Shown: piece after piece, positions 25,967 through 33,839 of the stretch
Position numbering within the stretch: position 1 is the stretch's first letter
Layout of the letters: every line of letters starts with the position of its first letter
DNA from: Savagea sp.
Lineage (GTDB): Bacteria > Bacillota > Bacilli > Bacillales_A > Planococcaceae
Direction: 5' to 3'
Assembly (NCBI GenBank): GCA_030152265.1
Contig: JASLHQ010000203.1
Coordinates: forward strand, 1-34,898
Length of the DNA stretch: 34,898 nt
The notes under the pieces: generated by a model
What the model saw: the letters and a program-made list of their open reading frames with translations, nothing else
Database searches by the model: none
What the model was told of the DNA's origin: nothing
Made by a program: the position numbers and the translations under genes

Positions 25967-26009
25967 AAACGCATGAAATCAAAAGTAAAAACTTTGATTT
26001 CATGCGTTT
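25967..26009. terminator. Cassette hairpin 2, shared terminator of dapA and paralogue B
   Basis: A 17-bp inverted repeat (AAACGCATGAAATCAAA at 25967-25983, complement at 25993-26009) with a 9-base loop. It has the same core as the hairpin at 22241-22285. It lies 24 bases after dapA and 49 bases from the end of the convergent minus-strand gene, so it can end both. Confidence 0.8.
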
Positions 26010-26057
26010 TCTAATTGGAAAACTCTATTTTATATTCACACGTGATGAAGATTTATT

Positions 26058-27539
26058 TTACATAACTTGGATAGGTTCCTGGGTAAACAAGTCGAACAAT
26101 ATACCTCCATATTCAGAAAAAAGTAAATCATCATATTCAGACCAACCTTTATTTTCAGGTCGTCCTAATATGACAAAATCCTTAAAATATTTATCTAAGT
26201 AAGTGGTGTTCAATGAATAGAAAACAGAGTGTTTAAGTTGAGCGTGTTTCGCTATAACCGTCACTGTAAATTTATCTTTTACATGTCTTGTTTCAAGTAC
26301 AGTAGTAAAGGTAGGATCATAAAACTTAATTTCTTTTTCCAGTGTTATAACCGATCCAACTTTGAGTGGAGATGGAACGTGTACATTTGTTGTTGTAATA
26401 TGATAAAAGTCTGGAATATGACCTAAATTCATATTATGCTTATTTTCAATATATTCTTTAGATTTTGCTGTATGTGTGAACTGTACACCGTCTGGAACGA
26501 ATTTTCTTTCTAACCGATTTGTATATGAAATCGTAAAATTACCTTCAACATCATTTGCAGCCGTTTCTGTTTGTTGTTCGCCATCAGATTCCCATACATT
26601 TTCACTTATTTTTTTCATATGAGAAGGAGATGTACTATGCAATAAGCGATAGGTAAAGTCTCCTTTTAATTTAGAGAATAGTGTATCGGAAGAGTTGAGT
26701 TGCTTGAACCACTGTTCTTTTTCTTTTTGTGGTTTTTCAAGTACATAGTTTTTCGCGTCATCTATGAACATATAAGCCTCTTTTTGTTTTTGAGGTTTGT
26801 CAGATGAGAAGGATCGGACAGGTAGGAGGAGCCATTTTCCATTCGGGAGTGTGCCATGAACTTCATATTCTTCGAAAGAAAATCCATTCCTACTATATTC
26901 TCCAGGAGAGTAGGCGGCTTTTGGTTTTTCTAAAGCTTTTGGTAAAGATTCGATATTTTTCGTTTGTACATAAAATGTAGCTGGCAATGCTTCAATATTT
27001 TCGTTATAACCTCTTGAAACATTTACCTTTATCCAACCATCCTTCGCCTTGTTCTCTATGATTTTTAGCGTTGTAAACTTTGAAACAGTATACTCATTTT
27101 TTTTCAAGCCCCATTTTTTATACTCATTTTTATCAAAAGAAAAAAATACGGGTGTGTTATCTTTCGAAACATAAACATAGTCTCCATTTTGATAGGTCGT
27201 TCCGTTTAGTTGAGCGTATACATCTCGCGGTATTTCTTTATAAATGACTAAATCCGTTTTAGAAACACGATAACCGCCGCTCATCCATAAATACTCATGT
27301 CCGGAGTATTTTTCAGAGTTGTATACGCGGAAATAATGGTTGCGCTTTACAACCATTGAAATGAATTTCCCATTTTTATCTTTCTTATACACTTTGACAT
27401 CTTTTTTAAATGTCATTTTGCCGATTTGTCCCGGAACGATTTCTGAACCGTCCCACACTAATGATTTTGCTTGAACATTTGAAATATCTTGTGGTAAAAA
27501 CAATAAAAACGCCATGAAAAAGACCATTAATTTTTTCAT
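26058..27539 (-). CDS. Secreted protein of unknown function, paralogue B
   Basis: Function not recognised. It has 493 residues with a signal peptide of the same length as paralogue A (MKKLMVFF..., likely cut after VQA at 24) and no membrane or wall anchor. Residues about 25-115 align closely with A: WDGSEIVPGQIGKMTFKKD, the MVVKRN block, the GYRVSKTDLVIYKEIP block and QLNGT. The middle is longer and more diverged. The C-terminal half again matches A (KGDF, VPSPLKVGS). An ATG at 27545 is too close to GGAG; ATG 27539 has 7-base spacing. It converges on dapA and diverges from rnjB. The pair suggests a duplication followed by divergence. Confidence 0.85.
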   Translation of the reverse strand: MKKLMVFFMAFLLFLPQDISNVQAKSLVWDGSEIVPGQIGKMTFKKDVKVYKKDKNGKFISMVVKRNHYFRVYNSEKYSGHEYLWMSGGYRVSKTDLVIYKEIPRDVYAQLNGTTYQNGDYVYVSKDNTPVFFSFDKNEYKKWGLKKNEYTVSKFTTLKIIENKAKDGWIKVNVSRGYNENIEALPATFYVQTKNIESLPKALEKPKAAYSPGEYSRNGFSFEEYEVHGTLPNGKWLLLPVRSFSSDKPQKQKEAYMFIDDAKNYVLEKPQKEKEQWFKQLNSSDTLFSKLKGDFTYRLLHSTSPSHMKKISENVWESDGEQQTETAANDVEGNFTISYTNRLERKFVPDGVQFTHTAKSKEYIENKHNMNLGHIPDFYHITTTNVHVPSPLKVGSVITLEKEIKFYDPTFTTVLETRHVKDKFTVTVIAKHAQLKHSVFYSLNTTYLDKYFKDFVILGRPENKGWSEYDDLLFSEYGGILFDLFTQEPIQVM

Positions 27540-27579
27540 ACACATTCTCCTTTATTTTGTAAGATGATTAAAGTTTATA

Positions 27580-27612
27580 GGAAGTAATATAGAAAGGAAA
27601 GAGATTTGGAAA
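27580..27612 (-). promoter_or_regulatory. Conserved upstream block of paralogue B
   Basis: It matches the block at 23762-23792 upstream of paralogue A at most positions, showing that the duplication includes the control region. The exact promoter is not identified. Confidence 0.4.
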
Positions 27613-27727
27613 AATTAATGAAATAAAGAAGAAGTAATATTTGTATATTGTTTAATGCTTCTTCAGGTAAATACGTGTAAAAACGTAATGATATTAGAAA
27701 GCTAGTGACGTGCTAGCTTTTTTTGTT
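27613..27727 (+). other. Intergenic stretch with an orphan plus-strand terminator
   Basis: The 305-base gap between paralogue B and rnjB holds no gene that I can support. A loose stem GAAGAAG (27628-27634) / CTTCTTC (27658-27664) has a 23-base loop. A better terminator-like hairpin, AAAGCTAG (27698-27705) / CTAGCTTT (27713-27720) followed by TTTTG, points in the plus direction. No plus-strand gene lies directly upstream of it. Confidence 0.6.
27698..27725 (+). terminator. Orphan rho-independent terminator before rnjB
   Basis: An 8-bp perfect stem with a 7-base loop and a run of seven Ts. The nearest plus-strand gene upstream is dapA, 1.75 kb away, with the minus-strand paralogue B between. 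Confidence 0.7.
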
Positions 27728-27756
27728 TGTACAGAACGGTCTTTTTCCCGTATAAT
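27728..27756 (+). promoter_or_regulatory. SigA promoter of rnjB
   Basis: TGTACA (27728-27733), 17-base spacer, perfect TATAAT (27751-27756). The -10 is flanked by an 8-bp inverted repeat, ACAGAACG (27731-27738) and CGTTCTGT (27767-27774), which could be an operator. Confidence 0.6.
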
Positions 27757-27844
27757 GAAACATAGTCGTTCTGTTCGGATTTTTAAAAAGAAAACGATAT
27801 GAATTGAAATTAAACAATAAAAAAGACATTAGGAGGAAAATATT

Positions 27845-29512
27845 GTGACGCAAATTATTAACGAAACGATTAAAGTCATTCCACTCGGAGGAGTGGGTGA
27901 AATCGGGAAGTCGATGTATGTTGTCGAAATTGATGAAGAAATGTTCATCGTCGACGCAGGCCTCATGTTCCCAGAAGAAGAGATGCTCGGGATTGACATC
28001 GTCATTCCGGACATCACATATGTTGTCGAAAACAAAAATCGACTGAAAGGAATTTTCTTAACGCACGGACACGAAGATGCGATCGGATCCCTCGCTTACT
28101 TACTTCAAAAAGTACAAGCACCGGTGTACGGTTCAAAATTAACGATTGCGCTAGCGAAAGAGCATTTGCACAAAATGCCCGCTCCACAAGCGATTCGTTT
28201 CTTCGAAGTAAACAACGAAAGCCGCATGAACTTCAAACGTACGCATGTCACGTTTTTCAACACGACACATAGTATTCCAGATTCACTCGGTATCGTCTTC
28301 CACACATCACAAGGAGCAATCGTGCATACAGGAGAATTTAAATTCGACCAATCGGCGAAAGGTAAATACCGTCCAGACATCGCGAAAATGGCGAACTTAG
28401 GAGAAGAAGGCGTATTTTTACTTATGTCGGATTCGACAGAAGCGGAAAAGCCAGGATATACGACGAGTGAGCAAGTCATTGCGACACGTCTTTTAAAAAC
28501 ATTCCACCGCGCGCAAGGACGTATTTTAGTAGCGCTTTACGCATCGAACTTCATCCGTATTCAACAAGTGCTCGAACAATCGATGAAAACAGGTAAAAAA
28601 GTAGCCGTCGTCGGGGAAAGTTTAGAAACATACTTCCATATTGGATTAAAGCTCGGTTACTTAGAAGTAGCGGAAGATGTGTTAATCGATGCGAAAGACA
28701 TCGACCAATATGAAGATCATGAAGTCGTCGTCATCGTAACAGGCAATAAAGGGGAACCGATTGACGCATTAAGCCGCATCGCGAAAAAACAACATCGCGA
28801 CATTAAAATTAAAGCGACGGATACAGTTCTCATTACGTTTACACCAGCACCGATGATGGAATTGTCACTTTACGGAATGATGAACGAGTTAGCGAAAGCT
28901 GGCGCGGACGTTATGACATCATCAAAAGACATTCACGTTTCAGGTCATGGTAGTCAAGAAGACTTGAAATTAATGTTGAACTTAATGAAGCCGAAATATT
29001 TCATCCCTGTTCAAGGGGAATATAAAATGCTCATCGCCCACTCGAAGTTAGCACAAGAAGTCGGCATGGAGAAAAAGCAAATCTTCATCGTCGAAAAAGG
29101 TGACGTCGTCGAGTATAAAGGCGATAAAATGCGCATGACAGGACGCGTTCAAGCAGGTAATGTATTAATTGACGGAATCGGAGTAGGCGACGTCGGGAAC
29201 ATCGTCTTACGCGACCGTAAACTATTGTCGCAAGACGGTATTTTCACAGTTGTCGTCACATTAAACCGCAAAAAGAAAACGATCGCAGCAGGTCCTGAAA
29301 TAGTCTCACGTGGATTCGTTTACGTGCGTGAATCAGAAGAGCTTTTGAACGAAGCGAAAAAAATCATTCGCAAAGTCGTTGAAAAGTATGTAGCGAAAGA
29401 AACATTTGAATGGTCGAACATTAAGCAAGAAATTCGTGACACGTTAAGTTCGTATTTATACCAACAGACGAAACGTCGTCCGATGATCATTCCAATTTTA
29501 ATGGAATATTAA
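27845..29512 (+). CDS. rnjB: RNase J family ribonuclease (J2-like)
   Basis: Metallo-beta-lactamase/beta-CASP ribonuclease of RNA decay and maturation. It has 555 residues with LGGVGEIGKSMYVVEI and LTHGHEDAIG at the N terminus. The beta-CASP region and a late HVSGHGSQEDLKLM follow, then a C-terminal domain ending RRPMIIPILMEY. The metal motif reads His74-x-His76-x-Asp78-Ala79 rather than HxHxDH, and Glu164 (HTGEFKFD) replaces the usual Asp. This and the place next to dapA fit RNase J2, the weakly active partner of J1. GTG 27845 follows TTAGGAGG. Bacillus has tepA between rnjB and spoIIIE; it is absent here. Confidence 0.9.
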   Translation: MTQIINETIKVIPLGGVGEIGKSMYVVEIDEEMFIVDAGLMFPEEEMLGIDIVIPDITYVVENKNRLKGIFLTHGHEDAIGSLAYLLQKVQAPVYGSKLTIALAKEHLHKMPAPQAIRFFEVNNESRMNFKRTHVTFFNTTHSIPDSLGIVFHTSQGAIVHTGEFKFDQSAKGKYRPDIAKMANLGEEGVFLLMSDSTEAEKPGYTTSEQVIATRLLKTFHRAQGRILVALYASNFIRIQQVLEQSMKTGKKVAVVGESLETYFHIGLKLGYLEVAEDVLIDAKDIDQYEDHEVVVIVTGNKGEPIDALSRIAKKQHRDIKIKATDTVLITFTPAPMMELSLYGMMNELAKAGADVMTSSKDIHVSGHGSQEDLKLMLNLMKPKYFIPVQGEYKMLIAHSKLAQEVGMEKKQIFIVEKGDVVEYKGDKMRMTGRVQAGNVLIDGIGVGDVGNIVLRDRKLLSQDGIFTVVVTLNRKKKTIAAGPEIVSRGFVYVRESEELLNEAKKIIRKVVEKYVAKETFEWSNIKQEIRDTLSSYLYQQTKRRPMIIPILMEY

Positions 29513-29527
29513 TCAATTGAAAGAACG

Positions 29528-29572
29528 AGGAGATTTTTGTTTACGTCCAACGTAGACGGAAATCTCCTTTTC
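29528..29572 (+). terminator. Two-part hairpin terminator of rnjB
   Basis: An outer stem AGGAGATTT (29528-29536) / AAATCTCCT (29560-29568) encloses a second stem GTTTACGT (29539-29546) / ACGTAGAC (29550-29557) with a CCA loop. TTT follows. The ribosome site of ftsK lies directly downstream. Confidence 0.85.
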
Positions 29573-29589
29573 CAAAGGAGTGCAACATT

Positions 29590-31818
29590 GTGGCGAAACG
29601 AAAAAGTAAGAAAAAAACGTTCCAATTACGTCAAGAAGTGATCAGTCTCGCCATTATCGCGACTGCGCTCATCGCTTTATTCCAATTCGGCTTTGTCGGT
29701 CGCTCGGTCGCGACAGTCACCTTTCTTTTAGTCGGGCAATTACACTGGGTGTTATGGATAGGCTTGATCGTATGGAGTGTTTATCAAGTTATGGGCAAAG
29801 CAACGATTAATTGGACGCAAAAACAAGTCATCGTTGCGATTCTTCTTACTGTCGTCAGTTTCACTTTAGCTCACTTCGTTTTCGTCGGAAAAATGATGGA
29901 GTTGTACGATGTTGGGCCTTGGCGTGCATCGTGGCAAGCGCTCGTGACGGATAGTGGGGTTGTGGAACGTACCAATTTATACGGAAGTGGCTTAGTCGGT
30001 GCGACATTGTATAGCATTTTATCATTTTTATTTGACCGTGTCGGCACGTTTATCGTCAGCTTAATATTACTTTTAATCGCGATCGTTCTTGGCCTTGACC
30101 GAGAAGTCGTTCGTCCGACAGTAGAAGCAGTCAAATCTTCATACGCGAAATTAAAAACGACGTATTTGGAAAGAAAGAAGGCTGTCCCGTCTAAAAAAGA
30201 GAAGGCCCAGCAAATCATTTCAACAATCGATGATGAAGTAGAAGAGTCACTTGCCATCGAACCACCCCGTGACGTCTCGATCAATCATTTCACACAAGGT
30301 CGAGAACTCGCTCCCGTTGAACAAGTCGAACAAGATTCGGCAGATGTGCAAGAGGAAGACGTAGAAGAGTTTGTTCTGGAACAATCGGACGATGAAGAAG
30401 AGAGTCCGTATCAATTGCCAGTCATTCATTTATTGGACGATATCGAAACAGCGGACCAAAGTAGTGAAATTGAACGAATTAAAAATAATGCGCAAAAATT
30501 AGAAGAAACGTTTAAAAGTTTCAACGTTGCAGCCCATGTGAGCGAAATTCATCTCGGACCGGCTGTGACGAAATATGAAATCTTACCAGCAACTGGTGTG
30601 AAAGTGAGTCGTATTGTCGGTTTGACAGATGATTTAGCGTTAGCGCTCGCTGCACGAGATATTCGAATGGAAGCACCGATTCCTGGGAAATCTGCCATTG
30701 GCATTGAAGTGCCGAATCAAACGGTATCGGCAGTCAGTTTGAAAGAAGTGCTTGAAGAAGAAGGGGCAGACGCTACAAAAAAATTACAAGTCGCTTTAGG
30801 TCGCGACGTGACAGGTAAAGCAGTCCTTACTGAATTAAATAAAATGCCACACGTACTCGTCGCTGGTTCGACAGGTAGCGGTAAAAGTGTTTGCATTAAC
30901 GGCATTATTATTAGCATTTTAATGCGGGCTAAACCACATGAAGTGAAAATGATGATGATCGACCCGAAAATGGTCGAGCTCAATGTATATAACGGGATTC
31001 CTCATTTGTTAGCACCCGTCGTAACCGATCCACGAAAAGCAGCTCAAGCGTTGCAAAAAGTTGTCTCTGAAATGGAGCGCCGTTATGAATTATTTTCTCA
31101 CACAGGAACGCGGAATATCGAAGGATATAATGCGCAACTCGACCGTTGGAACGAAGAAAATGACGAAAAACATCCACGCATGCCTTACATCGTCGTCATC
31201 GTGGATGAGTTAGCCGATTTAATGATGGTCGCTTCCAATGATGTGGAAGAAGCGATTATGCGTTTAGCTCAAATGGCGCGGGCAGCAGGCATTCATTTAA
31301 TCATTGCGACACAACGCCCGAGCGTCGATGTTATTACGGGAATTATTAAAGCGAACATTCCATCAAGAATTGCTTTTGCGGTATCGAGCGCTGTCGATTC
31401 GCGAACGATTTTAGATGGGAGCGGTGCTGAAAAATTACTCGGCCGTGGGGACATGTTATTTTTACCATCAGGAGCTTCCAAACCGACCCGGGTTCAAGGC
31501 GCATTTGTATCTGATCAAGAAGTTGAACGCATCGTCGATCATTGTATCGAACAGCAAAAAGCGCAGTACGAAGAAAGTATGATTCCGACAGAAATAGAGG
31601 AAGTTGAATTCGATGAAGAAGTCGATGAAAAGTTTGACGAAGCGATTGAAATTGTTCTAGAACAAGGACAAGCTTCTATATCTATGTTACAGAGAAGATT
31701 GCGTGTCGGATACTCTCGAGCGGCGCGTATCGTCGACCAAATGGAAGAACGTGGAATTGTAGGGCCGAGTGAAGGAAGCAAGCCACGAAAATTATTAATC
31801 GATTCCATGTCAGAATAA
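29590..31818 (+). CDS. ftsK: DNA translocase FtsK/SpoIIIE family
   Basis: ATP-driven DNA pump that clears chromosomes from the division septum (SpoIIIE also fills the forespore). Four membrane segments lie in residues 15-172, followed by an acidic linker (about 200-290). The motor has Walker A GSTGSGKS (426-433) and Walker B VDELADLMM (Asp539, Glu540), with ATQRPSVDVITG downstream. The C-terminal gamma winged-helix domain (LRVGYSRAARIVDQMEERG) reads polar DNA motifs. It has 742 residues, GTG start behind AAAGGAG. The locus is that of spoIIIE, but sporulation cannot be judged. Confidence 0.94.
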   Translation: MAKRKSKKKTFQLRQEVISLAIIATALIALFQFGFVGRSVATVTFLLVGQLHWVLWIGLIVWSVYQVMGKATINWTQKQVIVAILLTVVSFTLAHFVFVGKMMELYDVGPWRASWQALVTDSGVVERTNLYGSGLVGATLYSILSFLFDRVGTFIVSLILLLIAIVLGLDREVVRPTVEAVKSSYAKLKTTYLERKKAVPSKKEKAQQIISTIDDEVEESLAIEPPRDVSINHFTQGRELAPVEQVEQDSADVQEEDVEEFVLEQSDDEEESPYQLPVIHLLDDIETADQSSEIERIKNNAQKLEETFKSFNVAAHVSEIHLGPAVTKYEILPATGVKVSRIVGLTDDLALALAARDIRMEAPIPGKSAIGIEVPNQTVSAVSLKEVLEEEGADATKKLQVALGRDVTGKAVLTELNKMPHVLVAGSTGSGKSVCINGIIISILMRAKPHEVKMMMIDPKMVELNVYNGIPHLLAPVVTDPRKAAQALQKVVSEMERRYELFSHTGTRNIEGYNAQLDRWNEENDEKHPRMPYIVVIVDELADLMMVASNDVEEAIMRLAQMARAAGIHLIIATQRPSVDVITGIIKANIPSRIAFAVSSAVDSRTILDGSGAEKLLGRGDMLFLPSGASKPTRVQGAFVSDQEVERIVDHCIEQQKAQYEESMIPTEIEEVEFDEEVDEKFDEAIEIVLEQGQASISMLQRRLRVGYSRAARIVDQMEERGIVGPSEGSKPRKLLIDSMSE

Positions 31819-31892
31819 GGACAAATATAACAAAAAAATGAAGAAGCGTAGCGGATAACATTGAAAATGGTCGACGGCCTATTTATTTTTAA

Positions 31893-31914
31893 ATAGTAAG
31901 ATGATATAGTTAAC
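31893..31914 (+). promoter_or_regulatory. Promoter/operator region of the gntR gene
   Basis: An extended -10, TGA-TATAGT (31902-31910), has no clear -35. It overlaps TATAGTTAAC (31905-31914), which recurs at 32698-32707 before bmp. Upstream, a 7-bp inverted repeat CTATTTA/TAAATAG (31879-31885, 31890-31896) covers the -35 position. GTTGTATAAC (31928-31937) fits the GTNNTANNAC shape reported for HutC-type operators. Confidence 0.45.
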
Positions 31915-31976
31915 ATGAGTTAGTAGTGTTGTATAACGTCAGATGTCAAAATTTACTAAAGAGAGTAGGTGAATAA

Positions 31977-32702
31977 ATGGTAAAAGTGGATCAACGCCAT
32001 CTTTACGTACAAGTGATTGAAAAAATAAAGCAAGACATTGAAGATGGAGTTTATAAAGAGAACGAGCGATTCCCGTCTGAGTTTGAACTCGCTCGTTTAC
32101 TCGGAGTAAGCCGTGCAACTTTACGTGAAGCTTTTCGTATTTTAGAAGAGGAAAAAGTAATCGTTCGGAAGCATGGAGTTGGGACTTTCGTAAGTTCAAA
32201 GCCACTTTTTCATTCAGGAATCGAACAATTATCGAGCGTTTCAACGATGATTCGAGAAGCCGGAATGGAGCCGGGTACCATTTATAAAACGGTCGATCAC
32301 CATCCAGTTACCGCTTCTTTAGCACCGATTTTCGAGTGTGATGAAAAAGAGGAAATCGTCACAATCAAACGTGTGAGGACAGCGGATGGAGAGCCTGTTG
32401 TATACTGTATCGACCATGCACTGAGTCGCCATTTATCATTGGACGGTGAAGGTATTTATAACGATTCTCTTTTTGACAGCTTGGAATTGAATGGTCAAAT
32501 GAAAATTATTCAAGCTGTCGCGGAAATTGTTCCACTCGGATACGATGAAGAAGCGTCCGCCATTTTACGCTGCGGAATTGATGTACCGTTACTCGTTCTC
32601 ATTCAACGTCATTATAACGAAGAAGGGAAAGTAGTACTCTATTCAACGAACTATTTCCGAGCGGATAAATTCCAGTTTCAAGTTGTACGGAAACGTGTAT
32701 AG
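31977..32702 (+). CDS. GntR/HutC family transcriptional regulator (YmfC-like)
   Basis: A 241-residue one-component regulator. The N-terminal winged helix (about 1-75) shows RFPSEFELARLLGVSRATLREA and the wing GVGTFV. The C-terminal UTRA ligand domain (about 90-238) shows the HutC pattern (IKRVRTADGEPVVYCIDHAL and YSTNYFRADKFQFQV). It corresponds to ymfC downstream of spoIIIE in Bacillus. Because the nucleoside-binding lipoprotein and ABC genes follow directly, it probably controls them; the ligand is unknown. ATG 31977 follows GTAGGTGA. Confidence 0.9.
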   Translation: MVKVDQRHLYVQVIEKIKQDIEDGVYKENERFPSEFELARLLGVSRATLREAFRILEEEKVIVRKHGVGTFVSSKPLFHSGIEQLSSVSTMIREAGMEPGTIYKTVDHHPVTASLAPIFECDEKEEIVTIKRVRTADGEPVVYCIDHALSRHLSLDGEGIYNDSLFDSLELNGQMKIIQAVAEIVPLGYDEEASAILRCGIDVPLLVLIQRHYNEEGKVVLYSTNYFRADKFQFQVVRKRV

Positions 32703-32709
32703 TTAACTA
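32698..32709 (+). promoter_or_regulatory. Candidate operator between gntR and bmp
   Basis: TATAGTTAAC (32698-32707), within the palindrome TAGTTAACTA (32700-32709), covers the gntR stop codon. The same 10-mer lies at the gntR promoter (31905-31914). Confidence 0.4.
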
Positions 32710-32740
32710 CTAAAAAACGAACTTTAGGGAGGATTTTATT

Positions 32741-33826
32741 GTGAAATTCAAGAAAAAAGGTTTAGCTTTGTCAGTGATGATGTCAGCAGGTTTATTATTA
32801 GCAGCTTGTGGTGGTGGAGAGAAAGAAGCTGAAAAGCCAGCAGATGAAGGTGCAGCGACAGATACTCCGAGCAGTGACGTATTATCAGTAGCGATGGTAA
32901 CAGATACGGGCGGTGTAGATGACAAATCATTTAACCAATCTGCATGGAAAGGGATTACAGAGTACGGTGAAGCGAACGGTTTAGAGCGTGGAGATAATGG
33001 ATACGACTATCTTCCATCAACGAAAGAAGCAGACTTCAAACCGAACTTAAACAACTTAGTACGCCGTGATTTCGACATCGTATTCGGAATCGGTTACTTA
33101 ATGGATGACGCAATTCACGAAATCGCATCACAAAAGCCAGATACGAACTTCGTTATCGTTGACTCTGAAGTAGAAGGCGACAACGTAGCGAGCGTGATGT
33201 TTAAAGAGCAAGAAGGAGCGTTCCTCGCAGGAGTAGCGGCAGCACTCACAACGGAAACAGATAAAATTGGTTTCGTTGGCGGTATGGACATTCCTGTTAT
33301 TAAACGTTTCGAAGCAGGATTTATCGAAGGAGTTAAAGCGATTAACCCTGATATTAAAGTAGACGTTCAATACGTCGCATCATTTACAGATGCAGCACTC
33401 GGTAAAGGTGCAGCAAGCCGTATGTACGCGGATGGCGCTGACATCGTGTTCCACGCAGCTGGTGGAGCGGGTGTAGGAGTATTTGCTGAAGCGAAAGAAT
33501 TGAAAAAAGCATCACCAGACAAAAACTTCTGGGTAATCGGTGTTGACTCTGACCAATACGAAGAAGGTAAAGTAGACGAGAACACAAACGTTACATTAAC
33601 TTCAATGTTAAAACGTGTTGACGTAGCTGTACTCGACATTACAGAGCGTGCAAACAACGGAGAATTCCCAGGCGGCGAAACATTAGTTTACGGCTTGGAA
33701 GATGAAGGTGTCATTTTAGCAGATTCACGCGGTGCGATTTCAGAAGAAATTTTAGCGAAAGTTGCTGAATTCGAAGCGAAAATTGCGAGCGGAGAAATTG
33801 AAGTACCAGAAGAGCCAGTTAAATAA
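32741..33826 (+). CDS. BMP/Med family nucleoside-binding lipoprotein (PnrA-like)
   Basis: Substrate-binding protein of a nucleoside ABC importer, anchored outside the membrane by a lipid. The signal peptide ends with the lipobox LAAC, with Cys23 as the lipidated residue, followed by an acidic linker. The Bmp fold shows VTDTGGVDDKSFNQSAWKG, in which Asp, Phe and Asn of DKSFN line the nucleoside site in known PnrA proteins. Later blocks are GIGYLMDDAI, VGGMDIPVIKRFEAGF and VIGVDSDQY. It has 361 residues, GTG start behind AGGGAGGA. The ATPase gene follows after a structured 190-base gap. Confidence 0.92.
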   Translation: MKFKKKGLALSVMMSAGLLLAACGGGEKEAEKPADEGAATDTPSSDVLSVAMVTDTGGVDDKSFNQSAWKGITEYGEANGLERGDNGYDYLPSTKEADFKPNLNNLVRRDFDIVFGIGYLMDDAIHEIASQKPDTNFVIVDSEVEGDNVASVMFKEQEGAFLAGVAAALTTETDKIGFVGGMDIPVIKRFEAGFIEGVKAINPDIKVDVQYVASFTDAALGKGAASRMYADGADIVFHAAGGAGVGVFAEAKELKKASPDKNFWVIGVDSDQYEEGKVDENTNVTLTSMLKRVDVAVLDITERANNGEFPGGETLVYGLEDEGVILADSRGAISEEILAKVAEFEAKIASGEIEVPEEPVK

Positions 33827-33839
33827 TCAATCGTCAATG

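Noticed and set aside
26002..26202. 66-codon plus-strand frame after dapA
   Set aside because: It begins inside the terminator hairpin and is the antisense of paralogue B.
27767..27780. Possible LexA box near rnjB (GTTC-containing)
   Set aside because: The CGAAC-N4-GTTCG arrangement is not present; only one half resembles it.
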